NCBI GenBank assembly: GCA_905221605.1 | Contig: CAJNDS010000333.1 | Coordinates: 92,501-156,500 of the forward strand | Direction: 5' to 3' | Origin: Symbiodinium natans | Lineage: Eukaryota > Sar > Dinophyceae > Suessiales > Symbiodiniaceae | DNA length: 64,000 nucleotides | Part shown: positions 37,999-50,360 of the stretch, in pieces | Position numbering within the stretch: position 1 is the first letter of the stretch | Layout: every line of letters starts with the position of its first letter | The notes under the pieces: generated by a model | Database searches by the model: none | What the model saw: the letters and a program-made list of their open reading frames with translations, nothing else | Told to the model about the DNA's origin: nothing | Position numbers and translations under genes: made by a program

Positions 37999-38574
37999 GG
38001 AGAACCGCACTTGGTGCCCTCCTGGTCCCTCCCCCATTTTGGGTGAGTGGGTGGGGGGCACCTTCCGACTAAACGACCAACGAAGCCCGTTGCGTTCGCG
38101 GGGCGTGCGTTCCTTTTGAATGAAACCCTGCCAGTGGTTAAGAAAAGATGTGTGCTATGGCTTTGGTACGGGCTGAGGCTGGATTTGCGTGGCCGATGCT
38201 CCCAAGTTATGCCTACGCGCTATGGGGAAACGATATTCTCACTTTCCCACCTGCGACTTCGACCTTACACAGACGAGTAAAAGCCTGCTTCACATGACTT
38301 GGGAAGGTTCCTTGCATCAAAGCGCGTTGTGTCTGTCATTGAGTCGCGTCGTGGCTATCATCATCCACCCAATGACGCCAGCAGGTTTGTCACTTCCCCT
38401 CTCTCTTTGTCTCTGTAGGGTGCTTTGTCTCCTCGCTCCGGCGCTCTACCGTCAAGTTTGATTCGCCTGTGCAGGTCTCGCAAGCAGTAGTACATCAAGA
38501 GGAAATTACCAACGTCTCAAATGAGGCTGGCGCTACCTTGCTCTTTGCCTGTTGTGCCTTTCTCCTCAGCGGCA

Positions 38575-38624
38575 GCTTCTTCTTCTTCTTCCTCTTCTTC
38601 CTCTTCTTCCTCTTCTTCTTCCTC
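38575..38624. repeat. TTC/TCC microsatellite
   Basis: TCTTCC-type repeats that would encode poly-Ser on + or poly-Glu on -. No gene is supported around them. Confidence 0.9.
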
Positions 38625-39514
38625 GGCGGTGTTTGAGATCTGCGAGTTCAGGTTTTGCGCCTACGTTTGCTGAAGAGCCAACACGAGGATGCCTGGCTTG
38701 AGCCACTTCTTGTGAACTCAGCTCGACGTTGACAAAGCTGTGCCAACAGTTTTCCGGTCTCGTAATCGACCTCAAGGCAGAAATGGAATCGCACCCATGC
38801 AGCAGAATGCCAGACCGAGAAGTTTTGTTGCCCATAGAGCCCCTTAGAGCTGCCTTGGTTGCTGAATGTTGCTGAGCATACTGTGCACCGATAGTCAGAT
38901 AGTCAAATAGCATTCAAGCAGTGCAACCTGTCAATGTCAAACACCTCGCCATGTCAGCGAAAGCAAAATCGAAAGCAAAGGCTCGATGCTTGATCGGTTT
39001 GGGAGTTGTGCAGCGCCGATAGAAAACAATGTGCATGTGCCCGTGAGTCCGTGAGCTCAGGGAAAAGTCAAGCCCGAGGAAGACAAGGGCGTGGCCAAGA
39101 ATGAAAGAGCCGTGACCTTGGTCACTTGCGGTCGAGCCAATCTCTCTCACAGTGCGCTAATGCGTGGCAATGTTGCTTGTGGCTATGTCACGCCCGTGAC
39201 CACTTAGGCTTTGAAAGGTGGCTATCGGACAGTGCAGGCAGAAATGGCGTTTGCATGTCTTTGTATGTGGGTAAACATGTTAACACTGTCGTTGACTGAG
39301 CCGTGTCTGCAGCTTCAGCTCAGGGACGGGATGATGCTGCTTACTGGACTCCGAAAAAATGCTTGTCGTTTCGAGCATGTGGTACGGAATCCTTGGTCAA
39401 TCCTTGGTCTGTAGTGGTTTCTTCGGCGTAAACGGACGCACACTGCAGGCTTCATTGCTGCCTGTAAGCAGTGCTGAAGCATGCTGAAAACCAGTATCGC
39501 TTGAGGGGGCGATG

Positions 39515-39570
39515 TAGCGTAGTGGTCTGGAGGTGGATAATGGCGCCTCCCGTCCTGGAAAGGCCGGGAG
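39515..39570 (+). other. pol III A-box-like word next to a stable hairpin
   Basis: TAGCGTAGTGGTCTGG (39515-39530) resembles a tRNA A box. It is followed by a hairpin at 39547-39570 with arms CTCCCG/CGGGAG plus CCT/AGG, one mismatch and a GGAA loop. No B box or full cloverleaf is visible, so this is not a tRNA; it may be a decayed tRNA-derived SINE. Confidence 0.35.
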
Positions 39571-40112
39571 CCGAGATGTCTGCGTGTTTCGGTCACTGTA
39601 TTCCGTTGTGCACTTCTGTGTGGAAAGCAGGAAGTACAGCCTGACAAGGATGGTCAAGAAGGCACTTGCTTTCAGTTCAATTTCATGTAGATTCTCTTGT
39701 TATCGTTTCCCTGGTTTGCGCGCCAGGCCGGCCGAATCAGGACAAGCCGGTGATGTTTCGTGAACATCTGAACCGGTCTTTGAGACTTGCAGTGGAGTAA
39801 TGGCAGAGATGGCTTTACTCTGCAGGACTCGCAGGCCGAGGCCAGACCTGGGTGTCCTTTCTGGAAGCCCTTCTTCTCATTCAGCGACCAGTGACTACAC
39901 CGATTTCTATTTATTTCCATTCGCTCAAGAGGGCATCACGAGGGTATTGAAATGTTCTCCTCCTCTGGACACACGTGGCGAAGAACACTAAGAACAGGTG
40001 GACCTCCCAGTCACGGACAAGTTGCCCTTCAACATCTTTGTTTTGGCTACGACGCAAGGGACCTTTTGCACCAGACGATCCTGTATGCTCGAGTATGTGC
40101 ACCTGTCTTGAG

Positions 40113-43100
40113 GTTCCTGAACATTCTCGTGATAGGACTGGAGCAGGACACATCTGTTGCTAGGGGTTCTACTCCATGCCAGACCATGAGTGAAGAGGCG
40201 ATGCGGATGTTTATGTTGACGGCCCATTATAGGCAGTCGCCAACCTGACTTAGTACTAGCAGCGGGGCCTCCTTGATTCTCACATTCTTTCAGGCCTCAT
40301 GCAGCCGGAGGGCACGCAGTCAAAGACGTCGTCGTTGCATAACAATACCATACACCTGTCAAGAAGCGGAAGCCTCCAGAAGAATGACACGTCCTAACCT
40401 TCGAGTGCTTGAAGCAGACTGTAAGACTGCAGTCGCTGCAAATCACATTGTGTCAAGCCCTGACGTTCACTGCATATGCATGATCGAAGCAACCAAAGAA
40501 GCCACAACCAGCTTGAGGATCTTAATGAGGACGGCTCTGGCATCATCTGGCCGTATGCCGAGTGTTCATAGACGTACATCGTGTGACGTTGTACAGCGTG
40601 GGAGTATGTGTCAGGTTTGTTTTTGAGAGTCTCTTCGTTGTCTTGTTTGTTGTCGAGCTCGTCATCAGATGGTGGTCCTTGAAGAGGCGCAGCATTGCTT
40701 TGACATGGTGAAATGCTTTCTTGCTTTCGGATGGAATTTTGGCAGTTTTGGATAGTGAGCAGAAGTCTTGGATCGATTTGTATTTCTGCCATGATTGACC
40801 AGGCGCCTGGAAACATCTCGGGGAGTGGGGTCGATTGTAGTTTGTGGGTTAGGATGTCTGATTGGGGACCCAAACGGCGAGGGCGGAGGATGGCTGGGGA
40901 AAAGCGGAACGAGCCCATACATGGTGCAATGCATCGCTTTCATCGCAGCTGTCTCGTTCTTTGTTGCGTTCAGGTGCCACTGGTGGCACTGGCAGTGCTT
41001 CTTGTGCATTGTACATCTCTCCTTGAATTGAGCTTCCGAAGTGCCACCTTCAGACCGACAGGCGGTCAACCTTCTTCCAGGATGGCTGGAACATGTGTGA
41101 CGTCCTCGCCGCGCTCTTTGCTTGCTGGGTATTCCATTGCAGCTTGCAGCTGCTTCTTCAATGATTGAACAGTCGTTTGCAGAAGCAGAAGCAAGTCGGC
41201 AAAAGTGGACTGCAGCTCGTCCTGGCCGCCGCCGTGGACTGCTTTGTGCTTGGTCCTATTGGAATTGGGGGCCAGGCGGGGGACATTTCCTATGTTGCCT
41301 GGATGAGGCTAGACTGATAGGTTCCGGTCGGATCCAGTAGGCACGGTTAGGTCTTAGATTTGACTGTTTCGATTCGTGCTGCTCAGATTCGCTTCTTCAC
41401 GGTGCTTCGCGCGCCTGAGGCCTAGCATCGAGGAGTAACTCATAGTCATGGTAGTTTTCTTAGGCCTCTTCGGAATGTAGGAACAAAGGCTTCAGAATTC
41501 GCTTCCCGTGCAGTACGCGGACGACGGCTGTGCAATATGAAATTTTAACATGCGTAGTTTGACACGGACAGGTTTGTGGTATTAGACCGTCCAGCTTTGT
41601 GTTCAGGAATTTGCTCTACTAGCATCACATGTGTCCTGAATTAACAATCTGCATTAGTCGTTCGTCTGCAAAGTGGCTTCAAGACACAAGTGAATGGCTC
41701 ATATAGAGCATCTGGAGCCGAGGGTGGTGTTTCTTGCGCCTTTCCCAGCCGAGGCTGCGAGTCATACGCTTTGTTCGCCTCGCCTGTGCCTCGGGTTTGC
41801 TCATCGACTGAGCTGGGCTCGGTCAAAAGCAGCCCGACACTGCTGATCTTTTGTTTAGTCCTCCGGTGGCTTGGAGGTTCGAATGTTTTCCGCTTTCCGA
41901 GAGCTGTGGCTGCTCGTGGGGGGTGTTTCGCTCAGCATGAATAAGCGGCGAAGTTGTCCCAAAGTGCCAACATGTGCAGCAGATCTGAGGCCTCACTAAT
42001 TCCGTGAAGGCTCTGTCGTACGAGTCTCAGATTGTCAGCTGACTGGCTATCATCTTTGTAAGATCCCATCGTTCGCTTGACTGTCCGCTCTTGTTGCAAG
42101 GTGGGTGGGTCTTGTGGTGTTCATGCTTATCTACGTCGCCAGCTTGGCTCACTCGGTGGTGTGGTGATGCACTTTGAAAAAGCAGAGGCTTCTTGCAAAT
42201 CTGCGAACAAGGGTGCAAGTGGTCAAGGTCAGCAGCGGTGACAGCAACAACTGTGGGGTCATACCTGGTAAAAGAGCAGGACAAACCCTTTCCAATCGTC
42301 CCTGAGTTTTGGTATGGCATTTCCCGATGGCGTGAGAAACCCTGCATTACGCCTCAAAAGCCCTGATAACAAGCAAACTTGTGCCTGAAGCCCAAAGTGC
42401 CATAGAAAGGCCCTGGCCCACGGCCTCAAGGAGGGCTGCTACAATGTAAGTTTTTTTGATCATTTTTCCAGCACGAATCACGAGAGGGTTTCCACAAGTG
42501 GTTGTCCCCTGTTTCTACGCTTCCCTCCCCCCCACATGAGCTACGTAAGCCAACACTCATGATGAGTCCCGTGGCAAATGAAGCAGATTTCTGGTCAGAC
42601 CTCTTCGAGGCGGCTTTGGGACAGCAAATCTTGTCAGGCATGGCACAGAAGGAATCCTTTGGTCGTAAAACATCCATCAGAGGCAAAACACGCCGGCACA
42701 AATACCAGCCCAACAGCCACCTGCTGGTACGACAAAAATGGAGTGGCTCGATTTGCTTCACAGGCAGAGCCAGATTTGGCTTACACAGCCGGTCGTTGCT
42801 TGATCCCCAGGTTTGTGGCATCATTTGCACCGCTGAGATTGGTCAAAATGCGTCGGGCTCAGATGCAATCGTTCGGAGAGCTCATTTTTGTTCTCTTTGC
42901 TGCATGCTGCAGGATGAAACCTATGCGATTGGGCCATCTTACAATGGTGAGGCCGTCGAATGGTTCCCTTGTTGCTTGCATTTAGTTTCAAACGTCATGG
43001 CCAGGTGTGGCCCTACAAGCAGTACTTTGGGACTGTGTTCAGGTAGGCCAAGTTTTCCTCATGCAAACCAAGTCTCCCATGGCTCTTCTATGTCTGCCCA

Positions 43101-46100
43101 TCGGAAATCTAGAGTGCCAGAGTCGTCCCAGCTTTCCCTGTGCAAGCATGTCAGGTCTATGTTTACTCTGCTGCAGGCTGTGATGCATCTGTCATAATCA
43201 AATGGCAGTTGCTGCGTGACATGTAGAGTTTGATGTGTGCTGCTGTTGTCTGGGTGCCAGGTGCTGACGCTGGATGGCTGGTGCGACGACATTGTGCGTC
43301 ACGTCGTTTATAGGCAGCCAGTCATGGGTGCTACTCGGCTGCCCCTTTCCTATCTTGGGGGTTTTGATGCAATCAGCGCTGGTGCCCCTGACCGTCTAGC
43401 TGAAGCTTTGCGCCCAGATGAGAAGCACGGTCTAAATCTGAACAACAACTTGCCTTCAACCACGCAATAACACGTGTACGCGAGAATCCACTGTTTCAGC
43501 CGGAGAGATTTTACTCAGTGGAGCATGCTTGAAATGGCAGAAGCTGTGAGGAACTGTCCTTCGCATTAAGGTATTCTTCATCTGCTTCATACTGCTGACC
43601 TCCTTTGGTTTGATGCAGATGCCTCATCCCTTTTTCTGTACCGACAGGGTACTGGTTGATCTACTCGAATGTTGCTGAGTGTCCAGGAATGTGGTTGTCG
43701 GCATCATTGTGGAAAACACCCTTGCGGCTGCACAGGCACGTGGGTGCTGCGTGGTGAACCTGTATAAGCTGCCCCCAAACCGGTTCAGGTTATCAATCCG
43801 TCATGTTGCATGTTACACACGTCAGGGCATGCTTTGATCACGTTGGTGCTTGCGCCGCTGGACACGCCTTTTGCAGGTGGTCGACAAGAGGAAGGAAGAA
43901 AAGCTTGCAAGACATCGAAAGGAGACTGTTTCTTGATCTGCGTTTCGCTTTTGCCAAACGGCAAGTGCTTCTTACAAAAGGTGACAGTTACGTCTTGCAT
44001 CGAACTTTAAGAAAAAGGCACCTTGGCAGTTCTGGAACATCCCACCTTCTTGGGGGCCAATATCGTCGTCGTGCCTTCTGGATACCCCTGCTATTGTCCT
44101 CGCAAGGGTGAAAACCCACTGCCAGCTCTCTATGCGCTCACGTCCTTGTCTGAACCCCTTCAGGAATCACAGCTAAGCTTAGACACGACGGCTCCGTTCC
44201 GTGTTTAGCTTCCTTCGGTGCCCGCTGTGCGCAGTGTGTTTTTGCACCACCAGAAGGGATTCAAGGGCTTCACGAGTTGAATCAGTCGCGCCATCCGCGT
44301 CTCTCGTGGAATTTGTTTGTCCTTGCTGACGATCTTTTTGTGTTCCGGATCTCACCTTCGAGCGCATAGGACAGTAACATATTTCCAGAATGAGTCTAAT
44401 GAGTCGGTATTGAAAAGGGGCTCTTTCCAGAATGGCCTGTAATTACTAGGTGCGCAGCGGCAATAAGTGCAGGACACGGTCCAGCAGCTGGTTGCAATCT
44501 TGTCCAGGCCTGGCTGTGCAGTTGTTCGCCTTGCAGCTTTTGCCATAGAAAGGGGGATCTCTACTCGCCTGTGATTTTTCTGTCTCGCTTGTGACTTGTC
44601 TTTGTGACTCGCATGTGACTCTTTTTAAAAGCATGTGGCTGCATTTTCGCTTGTGACCGTTTTTGCGCAACGGAGGTAAAACACTGTAAATGGCAGCATT
44701 TTGCTGACTGTTGTCGTTGTTGCTCTTGTTCTCGCCCCACGCTTGTCAGGGAGCAAGTCGAACACGCGCTATTCTCAACCCCCCACCCCACACTTGTCAG
44801 GAACCTCACTCTCCCAACCCCCTATCCCGCTGCCCCAAAGTGGAACACTCGCTATTCTCAAACCCCCCCCCCGCCCACCCACCAACACCCACAGACTTTC
44901 CACCCCAGAGATCCCCAGAGTTGTCAGGGAGCAAGTGGAACGCACGCTATTCTCAACCTCCCCCCCCCCCCCGCCATCCACCGCCCCCTTCACCCCCCAC
45001 AGTACTGTCGTTGCTCCAATAAACCACACGCTATTTTCAACCCCCCTTACGCAGCGCCTTTCCGCCACAGTTGTCAGGGAGCAAAGGGGATCACTAGGAC
45101 ACATACTCAGGGCTGACAGGTACGACCCGCTAAGACAAGTCTTATTCGAATTTGGAACCACCTCAGCGCGGATAAATTATTGCAGAAGAGTAGGTAGACC
45201 AAGAGCTGACTGGCTTCAAGAAGCAACGAAAGATTCCCTAAGAGCATGCGGAAAGCCACCAATAAACATACCGTCAGATCTCGATCTGACCCTCCTACAT
45301 CACACTGCAAAGAACCGTCAAGCCACATTCTAAATAGACATGATTAACATAGCAGCCAAACAATCGCCAAAACACATGCTATGTTGAACATCGCTGCACA
45401 GAAGAAACTATGCTCTGGCCTGGTGGCAGGTCAGATTCCAAGCGAAGCGGGCTGATCTCGCTTGAGGCAGGTTTCGCTGAGCAGCATGTTCGCAGCGGTT
45501 TCAAGTTTTTGCGGTACCTGATGGCAAGTCAAAGTGAAAGCATGCACCGACGCAGTAGCGAAAAAGTGGGACACAAGAATGTCCCAGACCATCCCAGGCA
45601 ACTTGACAACGTTTAGCACCTGCCTGAACGGAAAAAATATGCCAGCTCCACATGCTCCAAGGTTAGGAACTTGTCCACATACCCTGCCGGCAAAAGCACA
45701 CACTGGGCACATGAAGTTCTTCCGCCGTTGCTTGCAGGATCTGCGGGCGGCGAACCAGAGTGCATCTTGACTGGAGAATGACCGGGAGCTGTTTAAGGTC
45801 TCTTAAATGTCTATGGTCTGGCCGGGCCTTCATGGAGCAGACACAAAAGCGGAGCGTGGCAATTTGTGTGGGAAAAGTTCAGGTAATCGTGCAAAAGAAG
45901 TTTGAGTCGATCGGGCTGGAGTTTGAGGAGGCAGGTTTTTTGAAGCTGCAAAGGGACATCAAACAGAGAGCAAGCACTGTTTCACCTGAGCCATTTCTGC
46001 TATGGAAGGTGGAGCATGTGTTCACGTTGCTGGACGTGGATCGATCTGGGAAGATCGAGCTTGTGCGCTTTGTCCGATGCCTATCTTCGTCCACTCTCGA

Positions 46101-47455
46101 TGGTACATGAAAGCGTGAGCTCGAAGGGCTTGTACCGAAGGGCGCACTTCCAAGGAGAACGCATGCCGTGAGTGCTGAGCCAAGAGTCTGTGTGCATCTC
46201 CAGCGTACTTGTGCGATTGGCCTGCGGTTTCTCACAAAGTTAACACTTGCAGATACTTGCAGTATATTGCGGCGCTGGCCTGACATGAAAAGCGAAGTGA
46301 AGCTGTTAGTTAAGACGCGTTAAAAGGGCTCCAGTTTGAGGGCTGTCTCGGGGTTCAGGATATGCGTGATGTGTTCAGGCCCATCTCTGGGGCTATCCTT
46401 TTTCGCAGCCTCCGGTGCATTTCGCAGAACCCTTGTTGCAAAGGCTTCTGAGGCCACACAAGACCACCTGTAGCTGGTCTCCTCATCAGACGACACATCC
46501 GTGCTGTACTCTAAGGTTGGTAGGAGGAGGCAAACGGCGAGACATCGCCCAAGTGGAGGCTCTAGTCTTGGTGTCCAATTCCGGGGTATCGGCATCAAGG
46601 CTCTCTTCTCGTTTCGAGTGATGCCAGTGACAGGTGAACATGGGCACCTTGGCAAATCGCCTAGACAAGCTCGACAACAAGTTCACAGTTATTGAGAGGG
46701 AGGTGGATCATCGCTTCCTTGACTGGATGTGGTTGAGAGGTCCTGGCACAAAACCAAATGGCAGCCACCAAGTAGGCTCGCTCCGAAGGTGGCAACGATC
46801 GCAGCCATGACAGAGGACTTTGTTCACAACACGGTGCCGATGCATTGCCAGATCCAAGCGCTTTGCTGTCGCAAACCTTGCATCGAACCACCATGCGGAA
46901 ACAAGTCCTTGATTATTGACAGGTTCGGCATCTGACGGGACATGACCCGACACTTGCCAAGAGGCAAGAGCCTCAGCAGTTGACGTTGTTACTCCAAGAG
47001 CTGAAGGCGTGTTGTTTTTGCCCATAGCTGCGTGTTCTGGGCAAGGAGCGACTCGAAAGTCACATCAACCACGTCCAGTGGTGACTTGTGAGGGCTGCTT
47101 CCGGGCACTTCAGCTAGCTTTCTGAAGAGCCATTGCAAATTGTAATGCGTTTCACTCCGTGAATGCAGCCGGCCGGACCAAGTCTTTAGCCGAGTGCTCG
47201 TGCATTGTCAGCTTTTCATCCCGACTCGACAGCAGAAAGGGCTCCCAGTGAAAGGCTGCATTATATGGGACCCACAGGTGATTCTAAGGGTGTTTTGTAA
47301 GACATGCAAGGGCCATCAAGGGCCATCCAACCATTTGGCAGGAGCTGAAAAGCCAGCTGTCTCGAGCCGAAGCTCAGTTGCGACGGCTTTCGCCGCATGC
47401 AGTGTCGCTGTCTCAGCAGAGGTCCAGTGGCGCATGCGATGCAACACCCGAATAA
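40113..47455 (+). CDS. voltage-gated cation channel, single 6-TM domain with EF-hand and coiled coil
   Basis: Recognisable exons run in channel order. 40113 onward is the end of S1 (FLNILVIGLEQD). 40615 to about 40708 is S2 (FESLFVVLFVVELVIRW). 42986-43042 (QVWPYKQYFGTVF), 43155-43176 and 43261-43327 form the pore (MFTLLQ then VLTLDGWCDDIVRHVV), with a T-x-D-x-W filter like CatSper-type and other Ca/Na channels. 43571-43614 (VFFICFILLTSFGLM) and 43687-43735 (NVVVGIIVENTLAAAQ) are S6. 43877-43927 is a charged post-S6 helix. 45901-45930 and 46009-46102 carry an EF-hand (LLDVDRSGKIELVRF). 46634-46702 is a coiled coil (LANRLDKLDNKFTVIERE). 47321-47455 is a second coiled coil ending at TAA. S3-S5, including the voltage-sensing S4, were not resolved. 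Whether it has one or several repeats is unknown, but only one pore is seen. Ca2+ regulation is inferred from the EF-hand. The pore-S6 junction (43327-43571) is non-canonical as drawn. Confidence 0.85.
44740..45085. repeat. degenerate tandem repeat, C-rich, in a channel intron
   Basis: Four to five imperfect units share TTGTCAGGGAGCAAGT, then GAACACGCGCTATTCTCAA, then a C-rich run of variable length. The last copy abuts the LINE fragment. Confidence 0.8.
45088..45390 (+). mobile_element. 5'-truncated LINE: C-terminal end of reverse-transcriptase ORF and 3' tail
   Basis: The last 80 or so codons before the TAA at 45331 read SLGHILRADRYDPLRQVL, then RRVGRPRADWLQEATKDSL. LGH-x-LR followed by RxGRPRxxW is the typical end of non-LTR retrotransposon ORF2 proteins. 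The catalytic domain is absent, so this is a dead-on-arrival copy. An 8-base inverted repeat (ACATAGCA/TGCTATGT, 45347-45384) lies just past the stop. It sits within a channel intron, on the same strand. Confidence 0.78.
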
Positions 47456-47862
47456 GTGGATATCTAGCAGCAACCTCGCCTGTAGGTTTCAACTCCGATC
47501 TTACTTGGAGAAGAACCTGCGGGAGCCAAGTCGCTTGCAAGAAAGTCGAGATGGAACCGGGCCATTCCCCACCCAACAAAGACCTCTCTGGCAGCGCGGA
47601 TGAAGTCGTATCATTCATGATGCATGTTAGCATGGTTTGGACAAGGACGGGTCGTAGAGCCATCAGGATGGCTGCTTTCTTGTGCATTGCAATGTATTGC
47701 AGTTCCGGTTTCCGATGTGTGGAAGAAACGTCACAACATGTCACAACCATGTGGCCATGTGAAGCTCACTCAGGTCTGGCTATGCAAGTTCAGGACAGCG
47801 TGTTTCTAAAGCGGCACTGGCTTTTGCATGCTCAAATCACATTGTTTCCATTGCCGGAGTGA

Positions 47863-49398
47863 CCTTTGCAGCATCTGAAATGCCAGAGAAACCATCCCTC
47901 ACAACAGTGCAGTCAGTGCAGCTCAGTGCAGCTCAGTGCAGCTCAGTGCAGCTCAGTGCAGGAGTCCATCGTGCGGATGATCCAATGCCTACTTACCATC
48001 TTCAAGGTGGAGGCCATGGCTTTGCACTTGAGAAAATCTTGAGAAGCAGCTTCTTCCTGTGCCAGACGAAGTGAGGTTCCCTCCCTCACGGCAGAAGCAT
48101 TGCTGAGCGGAGCACGAAAGCTCTTCCGAGACCCGCACAGGCGCCGGATCACGCCTAGCGGCCTACAAATTCAGCGAATCATGAGTCCTTCTTGATTGCA
48201 AATTCACAGTTCTATCACAGTCTCAACAGTAACTCTAGGACGTCAGTAGGAGAAGTTAGGAGAAGGAGCCAAGCATGCTGGAGCTTACCCACACCTTCGC
48301 ACAGAGTTAGTCCGCAATGATTATTCAATAATCGCAATTGTATACGCTCTGCGCGTCTGCCGCGGTTACCGCCTCTGCCCGGCTTGGCCTGCAGAGGGCT
48401 TGGTGGGGCGCTGGGTCGACCCCCTGATGTTGTCCATGCCAAGCGCGAGGGGATCAACCCAGATCTCTTTAAGTACTTGTACTCTCCCTTTCGGCGATAC
48501 CAACTCGCGGCATGTCTTGTTGTTGTGCCAGTTTCACCTCGAAGCTGTGCGGCATGTCGGCCTTCTCTTCGGACGAGGCCTGCCCACAAAACTGTCTTGT
48601 TGGCAGACAAGTCTCTTGCACCAACGAGGCAAAGAAATTGGCACCGTTCCTGACGTTCTTGCCTTGATGTGCATTACTGCATGCAAAGCAGCGGGTGTCC
48701 TTCTCATATCTGCTTATGGTTTCAATGGCGAAGTGAATTTAGGGTTATTCAGGTCCGGCACACAATTTCGGCGTGTTCGGGAGAAAGAGGCGCCGCCAAC
48801 ACGATTAGCAGGGTGTCTCAAGTTCTCTCGAGCTTCTTTTCCACATCCAATGCAACGAATGCTTTCTTGCTTGAAGGTGAACGAATGCTATGAGGCTTTG
48901 CATGGCTGGCTTTCAGCATTCTACACCTACTCGAGCGTGTCTGATCAGGCTCCCAAGAGTTCTTCTGAAAGCTGCACTTGTGCACGTGTCTTGACTTCAG
49001 CAGTCTTTTGAGTTGCCACCAGGTTGTCATCACCTTGCAGCAGCTTGAGAAGCAAGAGCGGCAACATCCTCAGTGTGTTTAGGAGCCCGTTTGGGGCAGT
49101 GTATGCAGTGTTCGTGTTTGGTTTCGCCCTTCACGTCTCCGACTTCTCCTCGGCTTCTTAGGCTCCTTCGCCGATTGAACAATCAGGCGGTGCAGCTTTG
49201 GCAGATGATCCGCTCGCTGCACAAAGGGTGCTTACCATGTGCTGAGCATTCGTTTGGCATGTCGATTGTGTGGGAAATGCCATTGCCAGGCCATGGAATC
49301 GTTTCTCGTGCGCCACCTGAAGCTGATGGCAAGAGCTCAGTCAGATGCAGCTTAGCATCGGAGAGAATGAGGCGCCATCGACGGCAGGTTCCAGTATC
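47863..49398 (+). CDS. cluster of unidentified + strand exon candidates
   Basis: Candidates are about 47960-48040 (VQESIVRMIQCLLTIFKVE), 48753-48893 after the acceptor TTATTCAG (VRHTISACSGERGAANTIS), about 49023-49071 after CACCAG (VVITLQQLEKQERQHPQ) and 49334-49398 (LSQMQLSIGENEAPSTAG), which ends at a GTGAGT donor. They are short, helical or polar, and unrecognised. Joining them as one gene is inferred from strand and spacing. Confidence 0.3.
47906..47961. repeat. 10-bp minisatellite, GCTCAGTGCA
   Basis: About five tandem copies, directly upstream of and in frame with an exon candidate. Confidence 0.95.
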
Positions 49399-50099
49399 GT
49401 GAGTGGACCGACTCTGAGTTGCTACTGCTGCTGACAAAGCTGCTGTTGCTACCACAGCAGCCAAGGGTGTCCGGAAATGTAACATGATGTCACCAAATTT
49501 CCAGGAGCGAATGCTGCGCAAGCGCCGACAACGACTGCATCAGCCGCTTGGAACGGGGTTTGTTGCGGCAGTATTCCGGCTGTGGTTTGCTGCTAGCTAG
49601 TCTTTTCTGGCAAATGTGCATGGCAACGAACGTGTGCAAAGCTCAGGTGTCTGCTCGAGCGGCGCAGCCACTGACAAGCAGCATGCTAGCACTTTGCTTT
49701 TCTATGAATGCATCTTTCTGAAGCTCAGTCTCAGCATGGTACCGGTTGTTAGGCCCACACAAGCCAGCCATCGCCTCCGCCCGGGTTACGGCGCCGACTC
49801 CCAAGTCGACCAGCCGACAGAACCCTCAAAAAGATAGAGTGACAGATAGAGTTTACATTTTGGTTGAACAGGCAAACAGAGACGAAACTTTGGACTTGTG
49901 AAGGTCTCCGCTCACTCGATCGCGGCGGGGTTTGCAGGATGGATGGGGATCTGATAGGAAGCATTGCAGCGGAATGGCCTTGTCCTTTTAAAGCGAATTG
50001 CTTGGGAGGGCTTTCCTTCGGGACCTACAGCTTTGAGGCCGGCAGATAGAGGAAGCATTGAATAAGTATCTGCTCTATTCGGTTGTTTGACTGTGCAAG

Positions 50100-50360
50100 G
50101 CCTGCCCTGGAAAGATCTCGAGCCCTCTCCTCAGCTTTTCCAAGCATCGCAGCTTCAGAAATGTGAGAAGAAGGCAGAGGCTTCGCAGCGTCTTCGGGGC
50201 TTTTTGAAGAGACTAGAGTGTTGTGTGCTGTCGTGTTTTAACTGGTGGACAGACTTGTTCGACCAGACCTGTCCACGAAGAATCGAAGCAAGATGCAGAA
50301 GACACTAGGGCCTCCAGGTCGGACCTGGGGTTGCAGGCCCCAAGGCTCGACTTCATCTTG
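50100..50360 (+). CDS. unidentified exons
   Basis: 50100-50219 follows TGTGCAAG and reads LPWKDLEPSPQLFQASQLQK followed by a basic helical stretch (KKAEASQRLRGFLKRLE). About 50270-50360 reads VHEESKQDAEDTRASRSDLG. Ser/Pro-rich frames continue to about 50.9 kb. No family is recognised. Confidence 0.35.

Noticed and set aside
40517-40552. EF-hand-like DLNEDGSGII in a + frame
   Set aside because: The spacing of loop positions is off by one and it lies between S1 and S2 of the channel; likely chance.
40394-40918. 174-codon - strand frame with acidic stretch (SDDELDNKQDNEETL)
   Set aside because: The opposite strand here encodes a channel S2 helix directly after a good acceptor and in order with S1 and the pore; the - frame is its shadow.
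41870-41895. tRNA B-box-like GGTTCGAAT
   Set aside because: No A box at the right distance upstream and no cloverleaf stems.
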